From NCBI GenBank assembly GCA_964059195.1, contig CAXKWD010000005.1:149139265-149203264 (forward strand): a DNA stretch of 64,000 nucleotides, given 5' to 3'. Shown in pieces: positions 22,904 to 32,814 of this stretch. The stretch is from Ectobius pallidus. Its lineage: Eukaryota > Arthropoda > Insecta > Blattodea > Ectobiidae. Within the stretch, counting starts at the first letter, position 1; each line of letters starts with the position of its first letter. The notes under the pieces are model-generated. The model was not told where the DNA came from. It worked only from the letters and a program-made list of their open reading frames with translations, and did not search any database. A program made the translations under genes and the position numbers.

Positions 22904-25033
22904 ATGAAATTAAGGAATAATAAAGTATTCCAAATCATGGAGCCAAATTCTGATACTCCGATATTATGTTCAGAACAGAATCCTACTTTTGAAAACAATG
23001 AAAGTGCCTCTGTTCCTATTTCTGACAACTTAGAAATTACTCAGCATGAAACCGAAAGTGACCTTGCTAGCTTGCCTGTTACGCAACCCCCTGTTAATAT
23101 CCCAGCTGTGAGTGCACCCACCCCATCGACTTCTACTCAGAACACCATAAACTTAGACCCTAACCTTCCTTCTTTCAGTTCAGATTTTTTGTCACAACTA
23201 CAGACAATGATAGTAGGAATCTCTACACAGTTAAATTCCACACTAGAAACACAGAGCCAACAATTGAGAAATGAAATGGCCACACAAAATGCTACAATGA
23301 ACTCCACACTTGAAAGTCAAATTGCTAACATGAATACAACTATGAACTCCACACTAGAGACACAGAGCCAACAATTGAGAAACGAACTAAATTCAACACT
23401 TGAAAGTCAAAATCAACAAATGACCACAATGAACTCCACACTTGAAAATCAAATTACTAACATGAATACTACACTAAATTCTACACTTGCTACTCAAAAT
23501 CAACAAGTAAGAGACGAACTTGCTATTCAAAACCAACAAATTACAACAATGAACTCTACACTGACAACCTTAATCACTGAACACCGCACTCAGGTTACGT
23601 CTGAATTACAAAATTTAGACAGTAGAGTCACAGCTCAAATAGCTACTTCAGAACAAGTGTTGACAAATCATATTTCCTCTGTAGAAAATCATGTCACCTC
23701 AGTAGAAAGGGTAACTGTTAGCAATTCTACTAAATTGGTATCCCTTCAATCAGAATTAGACCGACTTAGGCAAAGGGTAAGAGACCAAGAAAACCTAATC
23801 GAACAAACCAGGGAAAATGCTTTGATCCCTCATGTTTGCAATACCCCATCAACATCTGCCTCTACTTCTTCCAACCCCCCTGATCCAGTACCTCAAGCCC
23901 CTGAAATACCAGAACCACCTGCACCATTACCCAGAACCAACAATGGATTGGATCAACGAGCTGCCAGCACTAATCAAACACCCCAAAATGTTGTAAACAA
24001 TAGTTTTTCATTGCACAATTCAGATTTTCCATTACCGTATTTTGAAGATACCTTGAAAACAAACCCTGTCAGATATTTAAAGGACCTAAAAACTTATTTT
24101 GCTTTACGAGGAGTCCCAGAACATCTAAAAATGATCTTTGTGAATCAATCTTTGAAATCCAACGCAGCTCGCTGGCTCCAAGTCATCGATCCCAACAACC
24201 TCCTGTCCATAGGTCAGTTTGAGGAAATGTTTTTATCTGAGTATTGGAGCGAAAGCGAGCAAAGCCGTTTGAGATCGCGAATATTTCAAGGTAAGTACGA
24301 CCGTAGCCACGGCCAAACCTATCTAGAATATTACATTTCTTTGTGTGAAAGCCGCCAACTGCTTAAACCAGAAATTTTGGAGCAAGATTTTCTAAAGGCA
24401 CTCCCGTCTCACTTTCCGCCTGTAATAAGAAATTGCCTTGTTGTCGCATCTCCTCAATCCACCACTGAGATGTTAAAATTACTAAAGTCAATGCAGGACC
24501 TAACTTATACTTCCACTAAACCATCGCACCCCATTGTGTCAGCTAACCAAACTCACCGGAAAAACATCAATCTGGTACAAACTTCTGACAGCCAGGAAAA
24601 TTTCCAGATTGGGTTGCGGACAGGAGATTCTAATAAGGACCAGCAAAACAATGATTCTAGGGACAACAGACCTTATTGGCCCCAAACAGAGTACGTGCGG
24701 AACGCCCGCAATAATTGGCAAACCCGTGGTTTCCGTTTCAGGCCGTATGGCAATTACAATAATAGGCAAGGGAACAGTTACCGTGGTCAGAACAGACGTG
24801 GCTATGCAGGAAATAGGCCTAACTGGTTTAACCGAAATCAGTATAATCAAGGTTTTTTCCGCCCCTACTATAGAGGCTGGAATAATTTCAGGTACTCCCG
24901 CCGTAACAACAATAGTCAATATGAAAGGAACAATTCATATGAAAGTCCGAGAAATAGGCCTAACAACAACCCCCAAAGCAATGCAGAACCCCACACTCAA
25001 TCCCCCATACCCACCGTGACTTTAAACGAATAA
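22904..25033 (+). CDS. gag: Gag polyprotein of the Gypsy-type element
   Basis: This structural protein would assemble the cytoplasmic particle that packages element RNA. From the first ATG it is 709 residues. Residues about 95-310 are a Gln/Asn/Thr-rich, coiled-coil-like region with seven NSTL-containing repeats (NSTLETQ, NSTLESQ, NSTLENQ and so on) and then heptad-like LQSELDRLRQRVRDQENL. A Pro-rich linker (about 325-350) leads to the capsid-like retrotransposon gag domain (about 375-530: RYLKDLKTYFALRG, ARWLQV, FLKALP). The tail (about 580-700) is rich in Arg, Asn, Gly and Tyr and has no CCHC zinc knuckle, so RNA binding probably relies on this basic tail. The ATG at 22937 (Met12) has a better initiation context (A at -3, G at +4) than 22904. 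Its stop codon lies in the overlap with the pol frame. Confidence 0.93.
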   Translation: MKLRNNKVFQIMEPNSDTPILCSEQNPTFENNESASVPISDNLEITQHETESDLASLPVTQPPVNIPAVSAPTPSTSTQNTINLDPNLPSFSSDFLSQLQTMIVGISTQLNSTLETQSQQLRNEMATQNATMNSTLESQIANMNTTMNSTLETQSQQLRNELNSTLESQNQQMTTMNSTLENQITNMNTTLNSTLATQNQQVRDELAIQNQQITTMNSTLTTLITEHRTQVTSELQNLDSRVTAQIATSEQVLTNHISSVENHVTSVERVTVSNSTKLVSLQSELDRLRQRVRDQENLIEQTRENALIPHVCNTPSTSASTSSNPPDPVPQAPEIPEPPAPLPRTNNGLDQRAASTNQTPQNVVNNSFSLHNSDFPLPYFEDTLKTNPVRYLKDLKTYFALRGVPEHLKMIFVNQSLKSNAARWLQVIDPNNLLSIGQFEEMFLSEYWSESEQSRLRSRIFQGKYDRSHGQTYLEYYISLCESRQLLKPEILEQDFLKALPSHFPPVIRNCLVVASPQSTTEMLKLLKSMQDLTYTSTKPSHPIVSANQTHRKNINLVQTSDSQENFQIGLRTGDSNKDQQNNDSRDNRPYWPQTEYVRNARNNWQTRGFRFRPYGNYNNRQGNSYRGQNRRGYAGNRPNWFNRNQYNQGFFRPYYRGWNNFRYSRRNNNSQYERNNSYESPRNRPNNNPQSNAEPHTQSPIPTVTLNE
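25021..25027 (+). promoter_or_regulatory. -1 ribosomal frameshift slippery heptamer
   Basis: TTTAAAC is phased in the gag frame as T TTA AAC, followed by GAA and the TAA stop. Slipping by -1 gives TTT AAA CGA and enters the pol frame, which is open from 24964. A possible H-type pseudoknot follows after a 5-nt spacer. Stem 1 is 25033-25038 with 25060-25065 (AGGGTT/AACCCT). Stem 2 is 25047-25052 with 25087-25092 (TCCTTC/GAAGGA). Confidence 0.8.
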
Positions 25034-25053
25034 GGGTTTTACATGCTCCTTCT

Positions 25054-28000
25054 GTGGACAACCCTGCAACTCCTATGAATCAAAATGAAGGAAATACTGG
25101 AAATATCGATATCATACATTGTGGTAGCAACTATGTAAATAATTTTCTTGGCTTCAAAACCTCACAAACTTGTGACATAAACCCCTTGCTGGCTAGCCGT
25201 GGGAAAACAAATCATGAATCTCATATGATGAAATTTCCCAAGGCAGCAAAGAATGTTCAAAATATTCCAGTAGTTGAAAGTAACAAGTTGACACTTAATA
25301 CACCTCAGGAAACAAACATAACATTTTTGGAAAACAATAAATCTCCTAATAATCTGCAACTAGAAATAGAGAGTAACCATGCCAGTGCCAACAATGTGGA
25401 AGTACTGCCCATTGTTGACAACAATTTAATTGTTGGTAGTGTTATTTCTCCTCTTGTGAATGATGAAAGCTCCCTTATTCAGAACAGTAATAATCCTAGT
25501 CAGAATATTAATAATAATGTATACAACAATGTAAATATCTCGGGACATTTGCCAAACAACACAAACAGCGAAGAAACTGACATTGTAATTGGTATTTTGC
25601 AACGAGATGAACTATTGAGCACCCGACGTCGATCTCCGGTCATAGAGGTCAATATCGGTGAAAAAGCCTATCAAGTGACATTAGACACCGGAAGCGATGC
25701 TCAAGTCATCTCGCATTCGACGTTCCTAGAATTACAGCGCACTAAAGCGATTACGCAAATACTGCCTGTATGCGGAATGACAGCATTATTAGCTGTAGGA
25801 AAACAAAGGTGTAGGATTAAACAACAATGTTTAGTGCCTATTACCTTAGCTGGACAGACAGTAGAAATATTATTTCTAGTGATCCCTGGACTTAATCTGC
25901 CCATTATTGTTGGTTTAGAGGTATTCCAACAATTAGAAGGAATAATTAACTTCAGAAATGAAAGTTTCGCTTTCATTGATGAGAACAGGCAGGAGCAAGT
26001 TATTCCTTTCTGTGACAAGACACCTCACCCTCCTGCGACCGCTCGCTGTGAACCAGATGTGAGCCAGGAAGAATTCTTCATAGAAACTCTGTCTATTTAT
26101 GACCAACCCCTCCTCCACCTCAGTACAGACGAACCCTCTTGTATACAAACAAGAAATGACCCGCTCTCTACAACAGAACTTTTAAGCGAAAATAACATAC
26201 AAACTGAACTCCAAATAAATAACATCAACACACTAGATGAAATTAAAGAACTAATCACACTTAAAGTACAGGAAGCACACGATTTAGACCCCGCTACACG
26301 GAAGGATTTATTTGACGTGCTGTACAGGCATAAGGACCTATTTTCCAATAAGATTGGAAAGTGCCGTTTGTACACGCATAAAATAATCCGTCCATCTACC
26401 ACTGTAGTAAGACACAAGCCCCGACATATCCCACTCAGTTTGCGTGAGAAAGTCTCAGCTGTCATACAGGACATGTTATCACAAGGGATCATTGAAAATT
26501 CTACCAGCCCCCATTGCAACCCCCTGTGTATAGTACTTAAGCCCTCTGGACAAGTACGCCTTACAATTGACGCTAGGTCAATTAATTCTGACTCCCAAGA
26601 AGACCATTATAGACCTTTGACATCAGATGAACTTCTTACCCGTGCTAAAGAAGGAAACTATTTCTCTACAACAGACTTAGTTTCCGCCTTCTGGCAAGTA
26701 CCCCTGGATGTAGAGTCACGCGATTTAACTTCTTTCAATTATCAGGGACGAAATTTCCGTTTTACTCGAACACCCTTCGGGTGCCGCACTTCCTCGTCTG
26801 CCCTCTTGCGTGCTTTAGCTCTGACCTTTGATTGGCAGACGGATAACTTCATTATCCCCTACCTTGATGATATTCTGGTAGCCTCCAAAACCAAAGCTGA
26901 ACACCTGTCCCACATAGACCAGACTTTGGGAAAACTATTACATGCAGGTTTCACCCTCAATATTTCGAAATGCCACTTTTTTCAAAAGGAGGTGAAATTT
27001 CTCGGATATATTATATCCGGGAAGGATTGCCGAATAGATGAAGAAAAAGTGGAAGCCATCTTGAAAATCCCAGCCCCCCGTAATCAGAAGCAACTTAGAT
27101 CTTTTCTTGGCGTATGCCAATACCAGTCACGCTTTGTAATCAATTACTCCCAGGAACTTTGCCCCTTAAAGCCACTCCTCAAGAAAAATCAAAAGTGGAC
27201 ATGGACCCCAGAGCAAGATGCTGCCTTTAACCGGGTTAAGCAATTGTTTGCGGAGTCTATTAAGCTTCAGAAACCGGAAGAAGGAGAAATGCTGTACGTG
27301 CAAACCGACGCCAGTGCAAAAGGCATAGGAAGTATCCTTTTTCAGGTGATAGATGGCGAAAAACGCATTATTGCGACTGCTAGTAAAGGTCTGACTATCT
27401 CCCAGTCCCGAATGTACCCCACAGAGCTTGAAGTGTATGCAGTCTATGAGGCCCTCAACAAATACAAACACTACATTTACAACCGTAGAGTCACCGTATT
27501 ATGCGACCACATGAGTCTCAGTTTCCTGAAACAATGTAAGTTAAGTAACTCACGTGTATCACGTCTGATCAGCGCCATCACAATGTACGATATTGAAATC
27601 CAACATATTAAAGGATCGCTAAATTATCTTCCCGACCTGTTTTCACGGTTGCCTAACCACCCTGGAATGTCTAGTTTAGAAGGTCAGGTTGAAAAAGAAG
27701 TGAAAATTATGAGAATTTCTGTTAATGACCGACATCAGTTGAATAAGAAACTTGGAAACTTATCAAAATTGCAGTCTGAAGACTCCTATTTGTCCACTAT
27801 TCAGAGTGAGTTGCAGGAAATCCAACCACCAGCCCCTAGCCCAGTAAATGAAAATAATGTACAGAGTACCTTAGCTACCCATAATGGCATCATTTACAAA
27901 CTCTGTGGAAAGGAAAACCCCGCCTGGCGCCCATACATCCCCTCTTCTATCGAAAACGACATTATTGTCAGTTACCATGAAAATCTAGCCCACAGTGGAA

Positions 28001-29007
28001 CAGAAAAAATGATCGATTCCATTAGCGAGCATTTTTATATCAAACAACTTGGTAGGAAAATCAGACTTTTCCTGAAAACATGCCATCTATGTCAAGTAGG
28101 CAAAAGTAAAAACACCGCCTACGAAGTTTCAGTCAATTCTATCGAAGCTACCAAGCCTAACCAATTGATTTGTGGTGACATTTTAGGTCCTTTGGTGCGG
28201 AGTAACTTCGGTTGCCAGTTCATCTTTGTTATGGTGGACACATTTTCTAAGCTAGTTGCCTTATACCCCCTCCGTAATTTATCTACGAGTATTTGCTTGA
28301 AAAAGGTAGAAGAATACGTGAATAATTATGGCAGCGTTGAATCTTTTCTTACGGATAATGCCAGTATCTATTCTAGCCCCAAATGGAACTCAGGACTGTC
28401 AAAACTAAATATAAAGACCTTACACTGCTCAGCTTATAATCCATCAGGCAACATATCAGAAAGATATATCAAACAAGTAATTTCATACCTCCGACTGTTA
28501 ACTCATAGACAACACAAAAATTGGTTCAAGTATATAAAGCCCATTCAGGCTATTCTCAATGAAACGCCACACCATGTCACTAAAGAAATCCCGTTGCAAG
28601 TCGTAACACACTGTAAAATAGACCCTCTCTTCAAGAACACCCCTCCTGTGTTACCGACATGCCATAGATCAGATCTTGACATCTGCAATTCCATCCTCAA
28701 ACGCCTTCAGAGCAGGTGGCTTAAAAGAAAGCAGAAGCCCAGACGCATCCGCAAAAAGTGGAACCCCGCTCCTGGAGATTACGTACTTTTAAAGGCACAT
28801 GTAATTTCTAGCACACTTCACAATCGTCAGAAAAAATTCAGCCTCCCTTTTAAAGGCCCCTACCGTGTCAATGCAAAGTTTGGAACTGACACCTTCCAAC
28901 TAACCAACATCAAAAAACCCCAAGAAAATCCTTGGCAAGTACAGGAAACACTTGCTAAAGCCTTATCATGTAATGGCCCACAGACCATAAGACAGCAGAA
29001 AGTTTAA
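25054..29007 (+). CDS. pol: Pol polyprotein: protease, RT, RNase H, integrase
   Basis: This is the replication and integration polyprotein. Numbering is from the codon at 25054, a GTG that is unlikely to be a real start. The frame is open from 24964 and is probably entered by -1 frameshifting. The first in-frame ATG is at 25075. The aspartic protease has DTGSD with Asp211. The reverse transcriptase has motif A (TTDLVSAF, Asp541) and YLDD (603-606). RNase H has TDAS (Asp752), ELEVYA and CDHMS. The integrase has an HHCC zinc motif (His975, His980, Cys1010, Cys1013) and a catalytic triad Asp1042, Asp1101, Glu1136. The spacing is D,D(34)E, one residue shorter than the common D,D(35)E. A C-terminal GPY module lies at 1268-1270. 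There is no chromodomain and no env. About 190 residues before the protease are Asn-rich and unassigned. All key catalytic residues are present. Confidence 0.96.
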   Translation: MDNPATPMNQNEGNTGNIDIIHCGSNYVNNFLGFKTSQTCDINPLLASRGKTNHESHMMKFPKAAKNVQNIPVVESNKLTLNTPQETNITFLENNKSPNNLQLEIESNHASANNVEVLPIVDNNLIVGSVISPLVNDESSLIQNSNNPSQNINNNVYNNVNISGHLPNNTNSEETDIVIGILQRDELLSTRRRSPVIEVNIGEKAYQVTLDTGSDAQVISHSTFLELQRTKAITQILPVCGMTALLAVGKQRCRIKQQCLVPITLAGQTVEILFLVIPGLNLPIIVGLEVFQQLEGIINFRNESFAFIDENRQEQVIPFCDKTPHPPATARCEPDVSQEEFFIETLSIYDQPLLHLSTDEPSCIQTRNDPLSTTELLSENNIQTELQINNINTLDEIKELITLKVQEAHDLDPATRKDLFDVLYRHKDLFSNKIGKCRLYTHKIIRPSTTVVRHKPRHIPLSLREKVSAVIQDMLSQGIIENSTSPHCNPLCIVLKPSGQVRLTIDARSINSDSQEDHYRPLTSDELLTRAKEGNYFSTTDLVSAFWQVPLDVESRDLTSFNYQGRNFRFTRTPFGCRTSSSALLRALALTFDWQTDNFIIPYLDDILVASKTKAEHLSHIDQTLGKLLHAGFTLNISKCHFFQKEVKFLGYIISGKDCRIDEEKVEAILKIPAPRNQKQLRSFLGVCQYQSRFVINYSQELCPLKPLLKKNQKWTWTPEQDAAFNRVKQLFAESIKLQKPEEGEMLYVQTDASAKGIGSILFQVIDGEKRIIATASKGLTISQSRMYPTELEVYAVYEALNKYKHYIYNRRVTVLCDHMSLSFLKQCKLSNSRVSRLISAITMYDIEIQHIKGSLNYLPDLFSRLPNHPGMSSLEGQVEKEVKIMRISVNDRHQLNKKLGNLSKLQSEDSYLSTIQSELQEIQPPAPSPVNENNVQSTLATHNGIIYKLCGKENPAWRPYIPSSIENDIIVSYHENLAHSGTEKMIDSISEHFYIKQLGRKIRLFLKTCHLCQVGKSKNTAYEVSVNSIEATKPNQLICGDILGPLVRSNFGCQFIFVMVDTFSKLVALYPLRNLSTSICLKKVEEYVNNYGSVESFLTDNASIYSSPKWNSGLSKLNIKTLHCSAYNPSGNISERYIKQVISYLRLLTHRQHKNWFKYIKPIQAILNETPHHVTKEIPLQVVTHCKIDPLFKNTPPVLPTCHRSDLDICNSILKRLQSRWLKRKQKPRRIRKKWNPAPGDYVLLKAHVISSTLHNRQKKFSLPFKGPYRVNAKFGTDTFQLTNIKKPQENPWQVQETLAKALSCNGPQTIRQQKV

Positions 29008-30676
29008 AGCAGAAGGAGAAGTAAAAAGGATTATCGACCAGGACTCAGGAAAACGTTTTATCAGACTGACATTGTAAAATAATTAGAGTGATTCATACTT
29101 CTCAAATTAATGTTTTACCTGACGTTATATATAACGAATGTGATACTTACAAGGTAGAGTGTAATTAGCCTCCCCGTGGCTGTTGCAAAGACTATGATGA
29201 GATGATTCTTATTCTATAAAATAGAGTGAGACATCACAACAGCCATGCCACTACAGATATAAGTGCAACAAATAAGTTTATTGCCATTGTTAGTGAATCT
29301 TTGTATATATGTAATTTTAAGATAGGCCACTCCCTTTATTTATTCAACTGAAGAGTTAAAACATTCATTTGACAAAGGTAATCACACTATTATTTGAAGT
29401 AGTAAATAAGTAAACATTGAAATTTCGACATATTTGAATTTTATTGGAGTAGTACACAGAGTAAGAATAATTAAATTTTGTTAATTTTTCAAAAAGAAAA
29501 ATTATTTTACATAAACAATATGGACAGGAAATAACCCTCTCCCTACACTAATTAAGTAGAATTGTATAGCAAAAGTGAAGTAAAAGAATGATCAGAGTTA
29601 AGTAAGAATTTGAAAGTGAAATAGTTGTTGAGAAATATGTGTGTTAACAAATAAGAATCTTGAAGGTAAAACAATGAGGAATATAACAAAAGGTAAGAAA
29701 TAAATGTATGATAAACAAGATGAGTGAATAATTAAGATGGTACAATATATGTCTACGAGGAAAATATGAAGTAATGATAGTTATGAAGTGAGAAATATGA
29801 GAATAAATGAGGAAATATGATAACGAGTATTAAAAGTAATATGAAAGAAAAGAATGATAATGAGTATTGAGATTAATAAAGAAATTGTGAAGGTAAGACG
29901 TAAAAGATGATTTATGAGGTTAGAATAATGGAAACAAGGTAAAAGAATATTGAAAGAATGAAAAGGAACATTAAGGAATGATTATTAATGAGGTAAATAG
30001 ATAAAAAGGAGTAGGAAGAAAACATGTGTAATCTGAATATAATATCAGTGTATTAAGTAGACCAATGAGGAAGATTAGCGTACTCCAACGTTTGACATCA
30101 ACAACATATGGATTAGCATCAAAAATCAGCGTTATGCAAGAAGCTATTGAAATTAATATTAATATCAAGAAATTCGAGTGTATTTTATAATTTTATTTGT
30201 GTATAAGGTATAATTATGATTTTGTTTTACTAGTTAATCAAATGGACTATGAACTCAGCAAAATGTGTACTACGACCAAGAAGAAAAGTGACCAATTCAA
30301 GGTAAAATAATGTTAAAAGTGTATTTTATTGATGATGAATTTATTTGTGTATGTGTAATTACGGCAGAATTAATCAAAAGTATAGATGATGTAAGGATCT
30401 AAATTTTTCAAGAATAGATATTGAAAACAAAGACAATTGATAGAAAAGCTAATATCAAAGTAAAACACAATAGAGAGAACCCACGAAATGATTCGAAGTG
30501 ACGACGGAGAATTATTTTAGGGAATCGAAAAATTAAATTTCCATATTTCATACAAAAACTAAACACCGCCACTCTTCAAATTCCAGATTGGGTATTATAA
30601 TGATCATAAAATCCCGCTTGTATTGACGTCGACATCTCTACATCGCGTGAGTTTTTTAATCATTATGCGGACATCT
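29008..30676 (+). other. Noncoding spacer between pol and 3' LTR
   Basis: No frame longer than about 65 codons and no env-like protein is present. A 9-bp stem (TGGCTGTTG 29177-29185 with CAACAGCCA 29237-29245) could be an RNA element. From 29761 to 30000 the + strand is almost free of cytosine (about 4 in 240). Directly before the 3' LTR the sequence is 'cattatgcggacatct', which is not a polypurine tract. Confidence 0.8.
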
Positions 30677-32040
30677 TGTAACCGTACTTTGTACTCAACA
30701 CAGACGACAATCTCATATATAGCCCCTGTACGATTGACAATACGCACCCTACTGTTTATACTTCCACACATAACACCTAACTTCAAACATTCATTCCCCA
30801 TATAACACCTAACTTCAAACATTAATTACTCCATTAAGGAAAAAGCGACAAGGAAACCAATTACACCCATCAACAGCCAATAACAGCCCCTACAGTTTGA
30901 TATATTACACATAACTTTTTATTAACCCGTTCCATCATTTTAATATAAAAACCTTAATAACTCTCTTCATTTTTATCACACCCACTACAAATTAATACCA
31001 TTGGAAGCCCCGTAAAATAGCCCATCAGGATTAAATAACCAGAACTATGATAACTTTCAGTTATCAGAGTTATTGATAAAAACATAAACCTAGTAACGCC
31101 TACTTCCTCTTGAGCCGTCCGGCTGGCGCCTAGCCAATTTTGACAGCTCAAGTAATTAATGACCGATGCAACTTGCCTGTTTCAACGACGAAAAACGGAA
31201 TATATTTCAAATCGGATAGCAGAAGAAACTACCTTACCCCAATCAGAGCAGACTTAGACACGGACACAACCAATTGGAACTACTTACCCCCACTACCCCT
31301 TACAAAGATATTAGCAGAAAGCACGGACATCTCGTCATCTATTGATCACACGACAGCTTAGACGAAAGAACTTCAAGACACACTTCAGACATAAGACTAC
31401 GTTAAACATTATTAAACTCAAGTAACTTTGCAATATATTGATATTTAAACATTATAATCCGCGCGATATAAATAGAAGTTATTATCAGCGTCGAAGCGCG
31501 TAATTTATATTATTTGGTAAAGACATTGATTTTATTATTACGAACCATTAATTGTGAACGTAAGATTGAACATTATTATCCGCGCAATACAAATAGAAAC
31601 TACGAGAGAGTAAATGTAAAAGTAAATAGACATTTTCAACGGCGCGTACAAGTGAAGTAATTACTATTACAATTTAGCAAGTTACAAAGTGTTACTTACG
31701 AACCTTAACGACATACTAAATACTACTAAATATCAGGACTTACATCATCTAATAGAACTAAATCGATTAATTCAGCATTTCAGCAAATACTAAACTTTGG
31801 AAAATATATATTAATTTGAAAAGACGACTCAACTTTTAGTTACCATTATTCCTGACACCGCCCTTTGACTGTTATCTCGATTTTCTCTAGCCACTTCCCT
31901 AGATAAGAGTTCTCTAGCTTATAACTACCCCTGAGTACTACGCCCGGCACCCCTTATTTTAATCAGAACTCCAGAACTACTACACATCTAAAAATCCCAC
32001 CTACAGTTATAAATCTTCAGGATAGCGACGAACGGTGATA
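30677..32040 (+). repeat. 3' LTR (1364 bp)
   Basis: It matches the 5' LTR with a constant offset of 9562. Every line compared by eye was identical. It is followed immediately by the GCCC target duplication at 32041-32044. Confidence 0.97.
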
Positions 32041-32551
32041 GCCCGAATCAGGGCGTCATGAAAACTACTGGTATATGATGTAGTATAGGAATCTCTGAAC
32101 CCATAATCCGTAAGCCACAAGTTGAAAAGTGCTAGTATTTTGGTTTATAGCGAAGAATTACGTTTCTGAGTAGCCCAGTGGTATGGTTACCTACGTACTA
32201 AAAGTTCGTAGTACTACGAACTACTAAAAAGTACTACGAGTTCGTTACCTGATCAAAGTCAAATTTTATTGTAAAGAATGCAATTGACTATCAAGAAGTT
32301 TTTCGCAGAGTATTGAAACCACTGAGTTTTTGTGCCCATCCGTCCTTTTTTTTATTTTTTTTATTTTTTATTTTTTAACGAAATGTCCCTCTGTCCCGAA
32401 AGTTTTATTGAGGACATTGGAATGTCCCGCTTTTTTGTGATTGTAATTGGCCAGTGTGTTTCACGGTAATTAATAAAAGTTACAACAGTTAAGCTCTTGC
32501 TCATTGTCAAAACATACTTTAATGGCGTAATATGTGCTGACTCTTATGGTA
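32041..32551. other. Right flank of the LTR element with a 20-bp palindrome
   Basis: It begins with the right GCCC duplication (32041-32044). A perfect palindrome AGTTCGTAGTACTACGAACT lies at 32203-32222, with a further partial echo to 32245. Just before it, 'tagcccagtggtatggtta' resembles a tRNA A-box arm, perhaps a decayed SINE head. No gene is seen. Confidence 0.5.
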
Positions 32552-32814
32552 AATTCCGGGGTGCGCGGGCAAAGAGAAAGTCCACTATCCTAAAAAATTG
32601 AGATATGTCCTTAGAGTTATAGATCAAAATGTTATCTACATTTGTGTTAACTCCAGTAAGTCATATTCAAAATTGTATGGTAGTTATGGATGTGTGCCTC
32701 ATGGGTTTATCTATCTCTAAAGCTATGTTGGGTTGGTATAGTGTGTTAAGTCACTCTAATTCTCAGTAACAAGAAAGTGGACTTAACTCTCTTTGCCCGC
32801 GCAAGCCGGAATTA
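32552..32814. mobile_element. MITE-like element with ~35-bp terminal inverted repeats
   Basis: AATTCCGG at 32552-32559 pairs with CCGGAATT at 32806-32813. Both lead inward through 'tgcgcgggcaaagag' to 'aagtccact', with a small indel between arms. TA dinucleotides flank it, although the right one is offset by a base. There is no coding capacity in the ~190-bp core. Confidence 0.75.

Larger units (their letters stand above)
21115..32040 (+). mobile_element. Full-length Ty3/Gypsy-type LTR retrotransposon
   Basis: This 10,926-bp element has, in order: 5' LTR, tRNA-Lys primer-binding site, a 405-bp leader, gag, pol (protease, reverse transcriptase, RNase H, integrase), a noncoding spacer of about 1.67 kb, and the 3' LTR. 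The domain order, with integrase last, places it in Ty3/Gypsy. No env-like frame follows pol. The LTRs are equal in length and matched in every line I compared, and the gag and pol frames are uninterrupted, so the insertion is young and possibly competent. The termini are TG...TA and not the usual TG...CA. I saw no polypurine tract directly before the 3' LTR. Confidence 0.97.

Noticed and set aside
24534..25019. 161-codon + frame and 126-codon minus frame overlapping gag
   Set aside because: Both lie wholly within the gag coding region in other frames. Their compositions mirror gag codons, so they are shadows.
25162..27471. Several minus-strand frames of 60-140 codons inside pol
   Set aside because: They are antisense shadows of a long, domain-verified reading frame.
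29008..30676. Possible env gene downstream of pol
   Set aside because: There is no frame beyond about 65 codons, no signal peptide and no fusion-protein-like motif, so the element is treated as env-less.
30604..31361. Short frames repeated at 21042-21799 and 30604-31361
   Set aside because: They lie in the LTRs and repeat only because the LTRs are identical. There is no protein family match.
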